This document shows positions 30,317 through 39,174 of a stretch of DNA of 64,000 nt, piece by piece (positions within the stretch are counted from its first letter, which is position 1; each line of letters begins with the position of its first letter). The position numbers and the translations under genes are program-made. The notes under the pieces were generated by a model. That model did not search any database. It had not been told where the DNA came from and saw only the letters and a list, made by a program, of their open reading frames with translations. The DNA is taken from positions 45,375 to 109,374 of the forward strand of contig NZ_AZGJ01000001.1 of NCBI RefSeq assembly GCF_001436395.1. The letters are read 5' to 3'. Source of the stretch: Secundilactobacillus malefermentans DSM 5705 = KCTC 3548. GTDB taxonomy: Bacteria > Bacillota > Bacilli > Lactobacillales > Lactobacillaceae.

Positions 30317-31630
30317 ATTTTTGTGCTGCTTATAAAAGTAAACTGGAATACCAATCCCTGTTAACAAAAGGCCAACCATTGCCAATAAAGGCTGAGTGAA
30401 GATGGTTAGCAGGAGAATGAAGATCCCACCAACGATTGCGATAATTGGAACGGCAGGATACCAGGGAACCAGGTACGGTCGCTTAAGTTTGGGTTCCCGT
30501 TTTCGTAAAATAAAGATGGCAATAAAAATCATTACGTTGAAAATCCACATAACGAACACAAGCATGTCAGTCAACAAATCAAAAGAACCGAGACACATCA
30601 TGATGACGGCAATTAACAACTGAACGCTACCAGCAAAGTAAGGTACATAAGTGTGTGGCGACAAACGCTTGAAGTATTTGCTAAATGGTAGTGAGTTCTC
30701 TTCTGCCATTGCAAATGGTACTCGCATACCTGTCAGCGTATAGCCGTTGATGGCACCGTAAACGGATATTAGAATCCCAATCGTGACTAATTTACCGCCA
30801 GATTGGCCAAATAGTGCCATGGCAGATTCCGCCGCGGTATTTTGATTACCGGCAATTTGGTCGATTGGAATTGTTTTTAGAAAGACGAAGTTAATGAGCG
30901 CATACACAATGGTAATAAATAAGAGGCCCAATGCAATTGCTTTGGGCAAGTCCTTTTCAGGATTCTTGAGTTCACCAGCGATGGTTCCGATGTTAATCCA
31001 ACCATCGTAAGCAAACATTGTGGCAAGCAGTCCACCACCAAACGCGGTCCAAAATCCGATATGGTGACCCGTTGCAACCGGCCACCAAGAAACGTCAACT
31101 TGGCCAGGGGTAAAGATCCCCCAGATAATAATGAGGATGATCGGAATGAGCTTAAAAATCAGTGTGATTGATTGGAGTCGTCCGCCAACTCGGGCACCCA
31201 AAAAGTTAATCAGGGTGATACTTAGACCACAAATGATGGCAATTGGGATGTGCCAAATGATTGGCAAATGAAATAAATTTAAAAATTGGGTGGAGAAGAT
31301 AATGGAAAGTGCGGCAATATTTGCTGGATAATAAACGAGGATTTGGGCCCAACCCATTAAGAAGGCGGGTAATTTACCATATGTATATTCAACATATTTA
31401 ATTGCCCCACCAGTGTGCGGGAGGGCGGCAGCGATTTCAGCACTAGTTAACCCTGCACAGAGTGTCAGGATTCCACCAAGCAACCAAGCAATAATTGTCA
31501 TGCTAGCTGAATAATTAGAGCTAACGACACTTGCTACTTTAAAGAAGACACCACCACCGATAACGGTACCCATGACGGTAGAAAATGCAGTGAAAAAACC
31601 TATCTCTCTTTTTAAATGTTTCTCTTCCAT
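30305..31630 (-). CDS. APC-superfamily amino acid permease (LAT/SteT-like)
   Basis: A 441-aa transporter with twelve predicted membrane helices. The first helix motif GTVIGGGVFF and the segment LTSAEIAAALPHTGGAIKYVEYTYG are typical of the L-type/serine-threonine exchanger branch of the APC superfamily. The tail after the last helix is short and basic (YKQHKNKEL). The substrate cannot be fixed from sequence; its neighbour gshA makes cysteine or glutamate import an idea, but only by position. It is transcribed towards gshA from its own region upstream of 31630. Confidence 0.85.
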   Translation of the reverse strand: MEEKHLKREIGFFTAFSTVMGTVIGGGVFFKVASVVSSNYSASMTIIAWLLGGILTLCAGLTSAEIAAALPHTGGAIKYVEYTYGKLPAFLMGWAQILVYYPANIAALSIIFSTQFLNLFHLPIIWHIPIAIICGLSITLINFLGARVGGRLQSITLIFKLIPIILIIIWGIFTPGQVDVSWWPVATGHHIGFWTAFGGGLLATMFAYDGWINIGTIAGELKNPEKDLPKAIALGLLFITIVYALINFVFLKTIPIDQIAGNQNTAAESAMALFGQSGGKLVTIGILISVYGAINGYTLTGMRVPFAMAEENSLPFSKYFKRLSPHTYVPYFAGSVQLLIAVIMMCLGSFDLLTDMLVFVMWIFNVMIFIAIFILRKREPKLKRPYLVPWYPAVPIIAIVGGIFILLLTIFTQPLLAMVGLLLTGIGIPVYFYKQHKNKEL

Positions 31631-31694
31631 ATAAATACTCCTTATTCAAAAACTTCAGCCCGATAAGTATACCATAATTGGAAAACGCAAGGCG

Positions 31695-31731
31695 ACAAAA
31701 AAGGCTACGACATCACTGTGTCGTAGCCTTA
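31695..31731 (-). terminator. Terminator of the gluconate operon
   Basis: AAGGCTACGACA and TGTCGTAGCCTT (31701-31730) form a perfect stem. Read on the minus strand it is followed by TTTTTT, so it ends the gnd-gntK-gntP transcript. Confidence 0.9.
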
Positions 31732-31743
31732 ATAGATTAACTT

Positions 31744-33099
31744 TTAATGGAAGAACATGTTTAAAATCATAACGATAATGATACCGACGACAGAAATCAC
31801 TGTTTCTAGTACGGTCCAGATGGAAAGAGTTTGTTTGATGGTTAAATCAAAGTATTCTCTGAACATCCAGAAACCGGCATCGTTAACGTGAGATGCAGCA
31901 AGTGAACCGGCACCGATGGCAAGAACCATCAGAGCTGGATCTACACCAGATTGTGCCATTAATGGAGCAACAATCCCGGCAGCTGTTAATGCTGACACAG
32001 TTGCTGAACCAAGCGCAACACGGAGGACAACGGCGACTAACCAACCAAGAATTAGTGGTGACATTCCTGAGTTAGTGAAGATCTTGGCAACTTCATTACC
32101 AACACCACCATCAATTAGGACTTGCTTGAAGGCACCACCACCACCAATAACCAAGAGAAGCATGGCGATTGATTTAACGGCGTTTTCTAGTGAAGCCATG
32201 ATGTCAGTCGTTGCACGACCACGACCCCAGCCCATTGTGAACATTGCGAACACAAGTGAGATAAGCATGGCGATACTTGGTGATCCAATCAAACTAATGA
32301 TTTGGTCAACCATTGTTGGATCTTTTGGTGTTTCTCCACCATTGACAGCCATTGAATAGATGGTTGTAATTGCCATCAAAATAACTGGGAAGAGGGAAGT
32401 TAACACTGAGATACCAAATGAAGGCGCTTCTTCTTTAGTGAAGGTTTTCATTTCACCAAATGAGCTGAGGTTACCCTTTTGCTCAAAAGCTGATGGTGCA
32501 AATTTTTGAGCTAACTTAGTGAAGAGTGGACCAGCGACATAAGCGGCTGGAATTGCGACAACTAAACCAAAGATAAGGACTTTACCAGTGTTTGCGTTCA
32601 ATGCTGCTGAAATAGCAACTGGCGCTGGATGAGGTGGTAAGAATCCGTGAGTAACTGATAAAGCAGCTGCCATTGAAATACCTAGGTAAAGAATTGGTAC
32701 GCCGGCTTCAAGAGCGATTGCGAAGACGATAGGAATCAAGAGAACCATACCAACTTCGAAGAATAAGGCGATACCAATGATAAATGAGGCAAGCATGATG
32801 GCTAGTTGAAGCCGTTTGCGACCAAATTTATCAATTAAGGTAGTTGCGATGGTGTGAGCACCACCAGCATCAGCAACCAATCGACCAAGCATAGCACCAA
32901 AACCAAAGACTAGTGATAATTCACCAAGTTGGCTTCCAATACCATCTTGAATACTGGTTGCAATTTTAGTCATGTCCATACCAAGAAGAAGGGCGGTAAG
33001 AACGGACGTAAGAATTAAAGCAACGAATGTGTTTACTTTAAAGCGAATGATTAACAAAAGTAGAAATACGACACCGATAACGAGTGCAAGAATTGCCAT
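31744..33099 (-). CDS. gntP: Gluconate permease, GntP family
   Basis: A proton-coupled gluconate importer of the GntP family, 451 aa, with about 12-14 membrane helices. Typical stretches are the helix around GAMLGRLVADAGGAHTIA, the loop THGFLPPHPAPVAI and the late segment RVALGSATVSALTAAGI. It is the last gene of gnd-gntK-gntP and lies 119 bp after gntK. A possible TATATT -10 for it lies on the minus strand near 33170. The substrate call rests on family plus the adjacent gluconokinase and 6-phosphogluconate dehydrogenase. Confidence 0.92.
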   Translation of the reverse strand: MAILALVIGVVFLLLLIIRFKVNTFVALILTSVLTALLLGMDMTKIATSIQDGIGSQLGELSLVFGFGAMLGRLVADAGGAHTIATTLIDKFGRKRLQLAIMLASFIIGIALFFEVGMVLLIPIVFAIALEAGVPILYLGISMAAALSVTHGFLPPHPAPVAISAALNANTGKVLIFGLVVAIPAAYVAGPLFTKLAQKFAPSAFEQKGNLSSFGEMKTFTKEEAPSFGISVLTSLFPVILMAITTIYSMAVNGGETPKDPTMVDQIISLIGSPSIAMLISLVFAMFTMGWGRGRATTDIMASLENAVKSIAMLLLVIGGGGAFKQVLIDGGVGNEVAKIFTNSGMSPLILGWLVAVVLRVALGSATVSALTAAGIVAPLMAQSGVDPALMVLAIGAGSLAASHVNDAGFWMFREYFDLTIKQTLSIWTVLETVISVVGIIIVMILNMFFH

Positions 33100-33218
33100 G
33101 AGATAGTAAGCCCTTTCATTGTTTATTTATAAAGTAGTGACTCGGATGAGCCACTAGCTTTAAGACCTTTTAATATACGCCTTTTTTTGAGAAAGGCAAG
33201 TGAATAAGTTTTGAATAA

Positions 33219-34778
33219 CTAGTCGTCATTCTGATTTTGCTTTTTTTGTTCCTCATTACGCTGAAATTCAGCAATATTCTTGTATTCAGTCTGAAGTAAA
33301 CGACTAAGACGAATATAAATTGGAACCAATGTCCGATATGCTTCAAATGTTTCTGGATTAGGATGGTGGACATTTGTAACCCCAACGAACTTCTTAACTT
33401 CGCTTAGGTCATCAATGATTCCCAAACTATACATACCCAAGACAGCGGCGCCTAAAGCAGTTCCCTCGAAACTCTCGGGAATAGTCACGTCCTGTTCAAA
33501 GATATCAGCCAACATTTGACGCCAAAGAGCTGATCGTGCAAAACCACCGGTAGCTTGGATACTCTTGGGTTTTCCAACGACTTCCTCTAACGCCAACATA
33601 ACGGTGTAAAGATTGTAAACAATTCCTTCTAGCGCAGCGCGAACCATATGAGCACGTGTATGAGTTCTAGTTAGACCGAAGAATGAGCCTCGTGCATTTG
33701 CATCCCAAATTGGGGCACGTTCGCCACCTAAGAATGGGTGGAAAATCAAACCATCAGAACCAGCTGGAATTTTTTCTGCAATTTGCGTTAACAAATCGTA
33801 TGAATCAATTTGCATTTGTTCAGCGGTAATCTTTTCTGGTGCAAATAGTTGATCTCTAACCCAACGGAAGACAATTCCTCCATTGTTGACTGGACCACCA
33901 ACCACCCATTTGTTAGGGGCAAGATAGTAACAGAAAACACGGGCCTTTGGATCAATGCGAGGCTTGTCGGTAATAACCCGAACGGCGCCTGAAGTACCAA
34001 TGGTAACTGCGACGACACCAGGGTCGATTGCATTTACGCCAAGGTTAGAAAGAGGACCGTCAGTCGCACCCATAATGAATGGGACGTCTTTTTCGATGCC
34101 AATTACTCGTGCATATTCATCACGTAAGCCAACCATCTTATCAGTGGTGTCCACTAATTCAGGTAGTTGATCACGAGTTACACCAGCAACTTCTAGCGCT
34201 TGGTCATCCCAATCCATATTGAAGATGTTGAACATCCCTGTTGCATTAGCAGTTGAATACTCTTCTTTGAGTTGTCCAAACAACTTATAAAGAACGTATT
34301 CCTTTATTCCAACGAACCATGAAGCTTTCTTAAATAAATCAGGTTGGTCATTTCTGAGCCAGATTAATTTAGAAAGTGGTGTCATTGGGTGAATCGGTGT
34401 TCCAGTCTTTTCGTAAAGCTGTTTACCAACGCCATTTTCACGTAATTCATCAGCATACTTAACGGCTCGATTGTCCGCCCAAGTGATAGCTCGCGTTAAT
34501 GGTTTGTAGTTTTCATCCAGTAGAATCAAACTATGCATGGCAGCTGAGAAAGAAACACCTTTTAATGTTCCAGTCTTCAGGTCAGCTTTTCTTAAAACGG
34601 CTGTTAAACCATCCAGAACGCCGGAGAAGATCTCTTCTGGATCTTCTTCAGCCATATCTGGTTGATCTTGATAGAGGGGATAGAGGTTATTGGAGTAGCC
34701 TAATACCTTACCCGCAGTATCATAAAGTACTGTTTTGACACTGGTTGTTCCAATGTCAATACCAATCATGTAATCCAA
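33219..34778 (-). CDS. gntK: Gluconokinase, FGGY family
   Basis: Phosphorylates gluconate to 6-phosphogluconate with ATP. The FGGY kinase start is MIGIDIGTTSVKTVLYD, and the C-terminal domain has GGERAPIWDANARGSFFG, QATGGFARSALWRQMLADIF and GTALGAAVLG. Length is 519 aa, slightly long because of a charged tail (RNEEQKKQNQNDD). The start is TTG 34778 behind AAAAGGGG; ATG 34769 is too far from that site. It sits between gnd and gntP in the same direction. Confidence 0.93.
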   Translation of the reverse strand: MDYMIGIDIGTTSVKTVLYDTAGKVLGYSNNLYPLYQDQPDMAEEDPEEIFSGVLDGLTAVLRKADLKTGTLKGVSFSAAMHSLILLDENYKPLTRAITWADNRAVKYADELRENGVGKQLYEKTGTPIHPMTPLSKLIWLRNDQPDLFKKASWFVGIKEYVLYKLFGQLKEEYSTANATGMFNIFNMDWDDQALEVAGVTRDQLPELVDTTDKMVGLRDEYARVIGIEKDVPFIMGATDGPLSNLGVNAIDPGVVAVTIGTSGAVRVITDKPRIDPKARVFCYYLAPNKWVVGGPVNNGGIVFRWVRDQLFAPEKITAEQMQIDSYDLLTQIAEKIPAGSDGLIFHPFLGGERAPIWDANARGSFFGLTRTHTRAHMVRAALEGIVYNLYTVMLALEEVVGKPKSIQATGGFARSALWRQMLADIFEQDVTIPESFEGTALGAAVLGMYSLGIIDDLSEVKKFVGVTNVHHPNPETFEAYRTLVPIYIRLSRLLQTEYKNIAEFQRNEEQKKQNQNDD

Positions 34779-34831
34779 TTGATTTACCCCTTTTCAAATA
34801 GTGCGTATAACCTAAGGTCAATTTAAGTTAA

Positions 34832-35737
34832 TTATTTACCAGGTTTGTCCATTGCGTGTCCACCGAAGCCGTTACGAAGGGCTGCAACAACCTTACCAGT
34901 GAATGTGTCATCTTGCATTGAACGGTAACGAGTCATCAAAGCCATTGCAATAACTGGCGTTGGAACCTTGTGGCTAAGTGCTTCTTCAAGTGTCCAAGCA
35001 CCTTCACCAGATGAGTGCATACGACCAGCAATTTGTTCAAGTTCTGGATCTTTAGCAAATGCTTCTTCTGCTAATTCCATGAGCCATCCACGAATAACTG
35101 AACCATGGCTCCAAACCTTTGCAACTGCTTCGTTGTCGTAGTCAAAATCGCTTGCTTCAAGAACTTCAAAACCTTCAGCGATAGCTTGCATTTCACCATA
35201 TTCGATACCGTTATGAACCATCTTAAGGTAGTGGCCTGAAGCAGCACGGCCAGTGTAAAGGTAACCGTCTTCTTCGGAAATATCTTCATATAATGGGCGA
35301 ATTGTTTCAAATGCTTCCTTGTTGTCGCCACCAATCATGAAGTTACCGTGTGAACGAGCGCCTTCCATACCACCAGATGTACCAGAATCAAAGAAAATAA
35401 TGTCCTTGTTCTTTAATAATTCGTTGTGACGAAGTGAGTCCTTGTAGAATGAGTTACCGCCATCGATTAAGATGTCACCGGCACCCAATAAGTTGCTTAA
35501 ATCTTCGATAGTTGAATCGGTTGGTTTGCCAGCAGGTACCATAACCCAAACAATCTTTGGTGATGGTAATTTGGAAACCATGTCTTTCAAACTGTCGGCG
35601 CCTTCAGCACCTGCAGCAACTGCTTCTTTAACGTTGTCTTGACTTAAATCAAAACCAACGATTTCGTGGTTGTGATCCATTGCATTCTTTGCAAGGTTCA
35701 AACCCATTTTTCCTAAACCAACTAATCCTAGCTTCAT
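34832..35737 (-). CDS. gnd: 6-phosphogluconate dehydrogenase, short (NAD-type) form
   Basis: Oxidative decarboxylation of 6-phosphogluconate to ribulose 5-phosphate. The dinucleotide fold starts GLVGLGKMGLNLA, with DGGNSFYKD, FDSGTSGGMEGA and the catalytic KMVHNGIEYGEMQ. At 301 aa it belongs to the short form (GndA/YqeC-like), which is often NAD-specific, not the 470-aa NADP form. It is the first gene of the gluconate operon, behind a near-consensus promoter. Confidence 0.93.
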   Translation of the reverse strand: MKLGLVGLGKMGLNLAKNAMDHNHEIVGFDLSQDNVKEAVAAGAEGADSLKDMVSKLPSPKIVWVMVPAGKPTDSTIEDLSNLLGAGDILIDGGNSFYKDSLRHNELLKNKDIIFFDSGTSGGMEGARSHGNFMIGGDNKEAFETIRPLYEDISEEDGYLYTGRAASGHYLKMVHNGIEYGEMQAIAEGFEVLEASDFDYDNEAVAKVWSHGSVIRGWLMELAEEAFAKDPELEQIAGRMHSSGEGAWTLEEALSHKVPTPVIAMALMTRYRSMQDDTFTGKVVAALRNGFGGHAMDKPGK

Positions 35738-35777
35738 TATTAATAACGCTCCTTAGCAAAAATTTAGTAACGAAACT

Positions 35778-35823
35778 ATTATATGAAAATACTTTTCACA
35801 TTTCAAGTGTTTTAGTGTAAAAT
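35778..35823. promoter_or_regulatory. Divergent gnd/rpiR promoters sharing one palindromic operator
   Basis: On the minus strand TTGAAA (35806-35801), 17 bp, TATAAT (35783-35778) drives gnd. On the plus strand TTCACA (35795-35800), 17 bp, TAAAAT (35818-35823) drives the RpiR gene. The perfect palindrome TGAAAATACTTTTCA (35784-35798) exactly fills the gnd spacer and overlaps the rpiR -35. This is what a repressor acting on both promoters would need. Confidence 0.75.
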
Positions 35824-35866
35824 ATTTACAAAATGAAAAAAAGTATCAATTGGGGGATACATAATC

Positions 35867-36715
35867 ATGCATTCAACGTTAAGTAATATTCGCTCCTATT
35901 TTCCGAATTTAAGTCAAACGGATCGAAAAATAGCTAACTATGTTTTGAAAAATCCAAATAAGTCTGGCCGAGAAACCATCAAGAGTTTGGCGGCCACAGT
36001 AGGCGTCTCAACCGCTTCTATTTCAAGATTTGTGAAACGAGTGGGCTATCATAATTTTCGTGAGTTTTCAGTTGAACTTGCCCAGATTGAGACAAATTCA
36101 ACGAGTGGTCAGACAATCTTCAAAGAAATTGACAGGGGGGATTCCCTTGCAACAATTACTCAGAAGACATTTCATTCACAAATCAGTGCGCTTGAGTCGA
36201 CACAGGCTGCCCTTAAAGAATCTGAATTGGCCCGTGCTGTCCTAAAAATTATTAAATCAAAACAACTAAACTTTTTTGGCCTTGGCGCCTCATCTATCGT
36301 TGCCTTAGATGGCTATCATAAATTTTTAAGAACCTCTTTAAATTGCGTTTTCCATCCTGACTATGATATTCAATTGATGCAAGCAGCCAGAATGAACGAG
36401 GATGATTGTGCCATCGTTATTTCCCATTCAGGAGAAAATCATGAGACCTTGTTACTCGTTGAAACACTAAAGGAACAGGGAACCCCGATAATCGGGATTA
36501 CAAGCTTCGCTAATTCAACCTTGGCAAATGAGGCGGATGTAACCTTACTATCATTAGCAGAGGAAGTTAACTATCGATCTGAAGGAATGTATTCTTTAAT
36601 TGCCCAAATGACAATTATGGATACGCTCTTCATGATGTCGGCCGTTCGAATTTCTCATGATATGGAAGGCGTCATGAAGTCCGTTCATGATGTTATTGAG
36701 AAAACGCGTCATTAA
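35867..36715 (+). CDS. RpiR/MurR-family regulator of gluconate genes
   Basis: The N-terminal helix-turn-helix (about 1-75, including FPNLSQTDRKIANYVLKNP and VGVSTASISRFVKRVGY) is followed by a SIS domain (about 125-260) that binds phosphosugars (NFFGLGASSIVALDGYHKF, CAIVISHSGENHET). Length is 282 aa. It is divergent from gnd-gntK-gntP and shares a palindromic operator with it. The likely effector is 6-phosphogluconate or gluconate (inference). GGGGGAT precedes the ATG. Confidence 0.9.
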   Translation: MHSTLSNIRSYFPNLSQTDRKIANYVLKNPNKSGRETIKSLAATVGVSTASISRFVKRVGYHNFREFSVELAQIETNSTSGQTIFKEIDRGDSLATITQKTFHSQISALESTQAALKESELARAVLKIIKSKQLNFFGLGASSIVALDGYHKFLRTSLNCVFHPDYDIQLMQAARMNEDDCAIVISHSGENHETLLLVETLKEQGTPIIGITSFANSTLANEADVTLLSLAEEVNYRSEGMYSLIAQMTIMDTLFMMSAVRISHDMEGVMKSVHDVIEKTRH

Positions 36716-36772
36716 AGTGATCCGTGTTAAAATAGGATAGAGCAAAGATGTTTCGGGGGGTGAGTGTCGTTT

Positions 36773-37549
36773 ATGGGCAAGAAAGTTCAACCTATATATG
36801 AATCAACGTATCGTCATCGAAGTACACGTCGTAGAACACGGATTTTGACAGTTCTGATTCTTCTAATTATTTTGATTGGTGGATTTTGGCTGTTTCAAAA
36901 GCACCAGAATAAGCAGTTGAGTCACTATCCAGTAAAGGGAGTGACGTTAAGTCAGGATGACGGCTATATTGATTTTCACCAGCTGGCACAAAAAGGTGTT
37001 AAATTTACCTATCTCAGAGCAAGTTCAGGAGCAAGCTTCATTGATGACCAATTTAGTAATTCATTTAGCCAGTTTCAAGGAACGGATTTGAAAATTGGCG
37101 TTTACCACATGTTCAGTTTTTCCAGTTCTGCATCAGCCCAATACGTAAACTTTCGTCGGGCAATCGGAAAGTCGGATGGCGTCCTTCCAATAGCTCTGCA
37201 AGTCAGCTATTATGGTTCGTATTCTGAAAACAGCATTAATCAATCGGCCCAACAGGTAAAATTAAAAAAACTGGCTAACCTCATTTCTACTCATTACCAG
37301 AGAAGTGTTGTTATTTGGACCACTGACTCAATTTGGCACACATGGGTGAAGGCAAGCGTTCCAAAGGCAGCCTTCTGGATGGCGGATGGCAAGTTAAAAC
37401 GGACGAATGATCGGATGCCATTTATTGAATATAATCCCAAAGGCAAAATGACGTTAAGTGGCAGTGAACAACAGGTGTCACAGAGTGTCTTTACTGGCAA
37501 TCAGAAGCAGTGGCGTAACTATCTAAATGCAATTACGAATACTAAATAA
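36773..37549 (+). CDS. GH25-fold membrane protein lacking the catalytic acids
   Basis: The protein has a basic cytoplasmic start, one membrane helix (about residues 24-41) and an extracellular domain with the GH25 lysozyme layout (GVTLSQDDGYIDFHQLAQKG, then LKIGVYHMFSF, then VVIWTTDSIW). The usual first Asp (GIDVS motif) is Thr58. The DVE pair is replaced by Gln143 and Ser145 in IALQVSYYG. All three catalytic acids of the family are therefore absent, and it probably does not cut peptidoglycan; it may bind wall or regulate another enzyme. GGGGGG at 36755-36760 fits ATG 36773 better than GTG 36764. Compare the intact GH25 at 88-1230. Confidence 0.8.
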   Translation: MGKKVQPIYESTYRHRSTRRRTRILTVLILLIILIGGFWLFQKHQNKQLSHYPVKGVTLSQDDGYIDFHQLAQKGVKFTYLRASSGASFIDDQFSNSFSQFQGTDLKIGVYHMFSFSSSASAQYVNFRRAIGKSDGVLPIALQVSYYGSYSENSINQSAQQVKLKKLANLISTHYQRSVVIWTTDSIWHTWVKASVPKAAFWMADGKLKRTNDRMPFIEYNPKGKMTLSGSEQQVSQSVFTGNQKQWRNYLNAITNTK

Positions 37550-37555
37550 ACAGAA

Positions 37556-37606
37556 AAAGCAGGCGTCTCGGATAAAGGTTACTTTATCCAGGGCTCCTGC
37601 TTTTCG
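37556..37606. terminator. Convergent terminator after the GH25-like gene
   Basis: AAAAGCAGG pairs with CCTGCTTTT and an inner GGATAAAG pairs with CTTTATCC. It separates the plus-strand GH25-like gene from the minus-strand DUF4828 gene. Confidence 0.85.
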
Positions 37607-37618
37607 AACGGTTTTATT

Positions 37619-37990
37619 TTATTTATCTGCAATCAAGATTAAATAATCCTGATTATCGGCTTCATCAAATAGGTGAGTGGGCTGCTTGTCATTTGCGGTT
37701 AAAACCAAGCGGTAACCGAACTTATCGATGAAGATTAACGATTCCTTTGTCATACTTTTCACGGTAACCTGCAATGGCTGGTGATCAATCTTCACCGACA
37801 TGTCAGGACTAATTTCGAGTTGGTGGATACGATTATGTTGATCATCCACGTAACGCCAGGTTCCTGAATAAAATAGTGGGGAGACATCATCAGTTAGTGG
37901 TTCTTTCACGTGAGAACGATCACGTTTGGATAGGCGGCGTTTGAACTGGTCAAACAATCCGTGCCGTAATCCGTCATTATTGTTGTTCAT
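37619..37990 (-). CDS. DUF4828 family protein
   Basis: A 123-aa soluble protein with a charged N-terminal third and a beta-rich domain (YSGTWRYVDDQHNRIHQLEI ... FGYRLVLTAND ... FDEADNQDYL) that I recall as DUF4828, a family confined to lactobacilli and relatives. No function is known to me. It forms a single-gene unit between a convergent terminator and a divergent oxidoreductase gene. Confidence 0.6.
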   Translation of the reverse strand: MNNNNDGLRHGLFDQFKRRLSKRDRSHVKEPLTDDVSPLFYSGTWRYVDDQHNRIHQLEISPDMSVKIDHQPLQVTVKSMTKESLIFIDKFGYRLVLTANDKQPTHLFDEADNQDYLILIADK

Positions 37991-38162
37991 ATGATCATCC
38001 TCCCCTACAGAGCCAACTCTTCCACGTCAACTATAACATGATTATTTGACTGAGAATAGCAAACGGATTGTAAATTACTGTGAAAATGGTTTAAATACAC
38101 TTTAGGTAAATTAACTGTTATCATGAAGTTAACGATTGTTAGCTAATTGGAGGGCATATTAA

Positions 38163-39158
38163 ATGTTAAAATTAGGTATTATTGGGACAAATTGGATTAC
38201 GCAACAATTTGTAGAAGCGGCAGCTGAAACAAAGCGGTATGAACTGGTTAGCGTCTACTCAAGAACGTTAGCAAAGGCCAAAGATTTTGGCAAAAAAAAT
38301 GGCGCAACAAAATTCTTTGATGATTTGACTGAGTTCTTTAAATCGGACACGTTTGATACGGTTTACATTGCCTCACCAAATAGTCTTCATTTTGCACAGG
38401 CAAAGCTGGCCATAGATCACGGGAAAAACATTATAGTGGAAAAGCCTGCGTTTACAAACCAAAAGCAAATGCAGAAAATTCAAGAACTATTAACTAAAAA
38501 TCCCAGTGTTCACCTACTTGAAGCCGCGAGAAATGTTCATACGAAGAATTTCAGCGCAATCAAAAAACAGGTTGTAGCGATGGATCGCATCCAAGGAGCC
38601 AGCTTCACTTATATGAAGTATTCTTCTAGATATGATCAAGTTCTGGCTGGTGAAACGCCAAATATTTTCACCCTTAAATTTGCCGGTGGCGCCTTACAAG
38701 ATCTTGGTGTGTATACAGCATATGATGCAATTGCACTATTTGGGATGCCTGATGATGTTGCCTACTATCCACAGTTTATTAGTACTCAGGTTGACGGAAA
38801 AGGAACGGCAATCCTTCGATATCCCGAATTTGATGTAACCTTAAACTTCGGTAAGATTACCAATTCATTTGCTAGTTCAGAAATTTATGGTATGAAGGAT
38901 ACGATTGTCATTGACGATGCCGGCGAGTTAACGGACGTCCAATACCACGATGAAGATGGTAAGGTGACACAAATTGGTGACACGCCTGAAGGCAATCCAA
39001 TGGTTGATGAAGCTAATGACTTTGCAGAGATATTAGAGGCGCCAGAAGCACCAAAGAATCGAGAAAACTATGAAAAATGGTTAAGTTTAAGTATTAACGT
39101 TAATAAAGTACTATTTAATTTACGTCAATCTGGTAAACTAGAATTTCCAGATGATTAA
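38163..39158 (+). CDS. Gfo/Idh/MocA-family oxidoreductase
   Basis: A 331-aa NAD(P)-dependent dehydrogenase with an N-terminal Rossmann fold (LKLGIIGTNWITQQFVEAA), the family's catalytic-site EKPA motif (NIIVEKPAFTN) and a C-terminal alpha/beta dimerisation domain including GGALQDLGVYTAYDAI. Substrates in the family range from sugars to inositol and cannot be read from this sequence. The helicase gene follows by 16 bp, and the pair is probably cotranscribed. Confidence 0.85.
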   Translation: MLKLGIIGTNWITQQFVEAAAETKRYELVSVYSRTLAKAKDFGKKNGATKFFDDLTEFFKSDTFDTVYIASPNSLHFAQAKLAIDHGKNIIVEKPAFTNQKQMQKIQELLTKNPSVHLLEAARNVHTKNFSAIKKQVVAMDRIQGASFTYMKYSSRYDQVLAGETPNIFTLKFAGGALQDLGVYTAYDAIALFGMPDDVAYYPQFISTQVDGKGTAILRYPEFDVTLNFGKITNSFASSEIYGMKDTIVIDDAGELTDVQYHDEDGKVTQIGDTPEGNPMVDEANDFAEILEAPEAPKNRENYEKWLSLSINVNKVLFNLRQSGKLEFPDD

Positions 39159-39174
39159 TGATCGGAGCATATGA

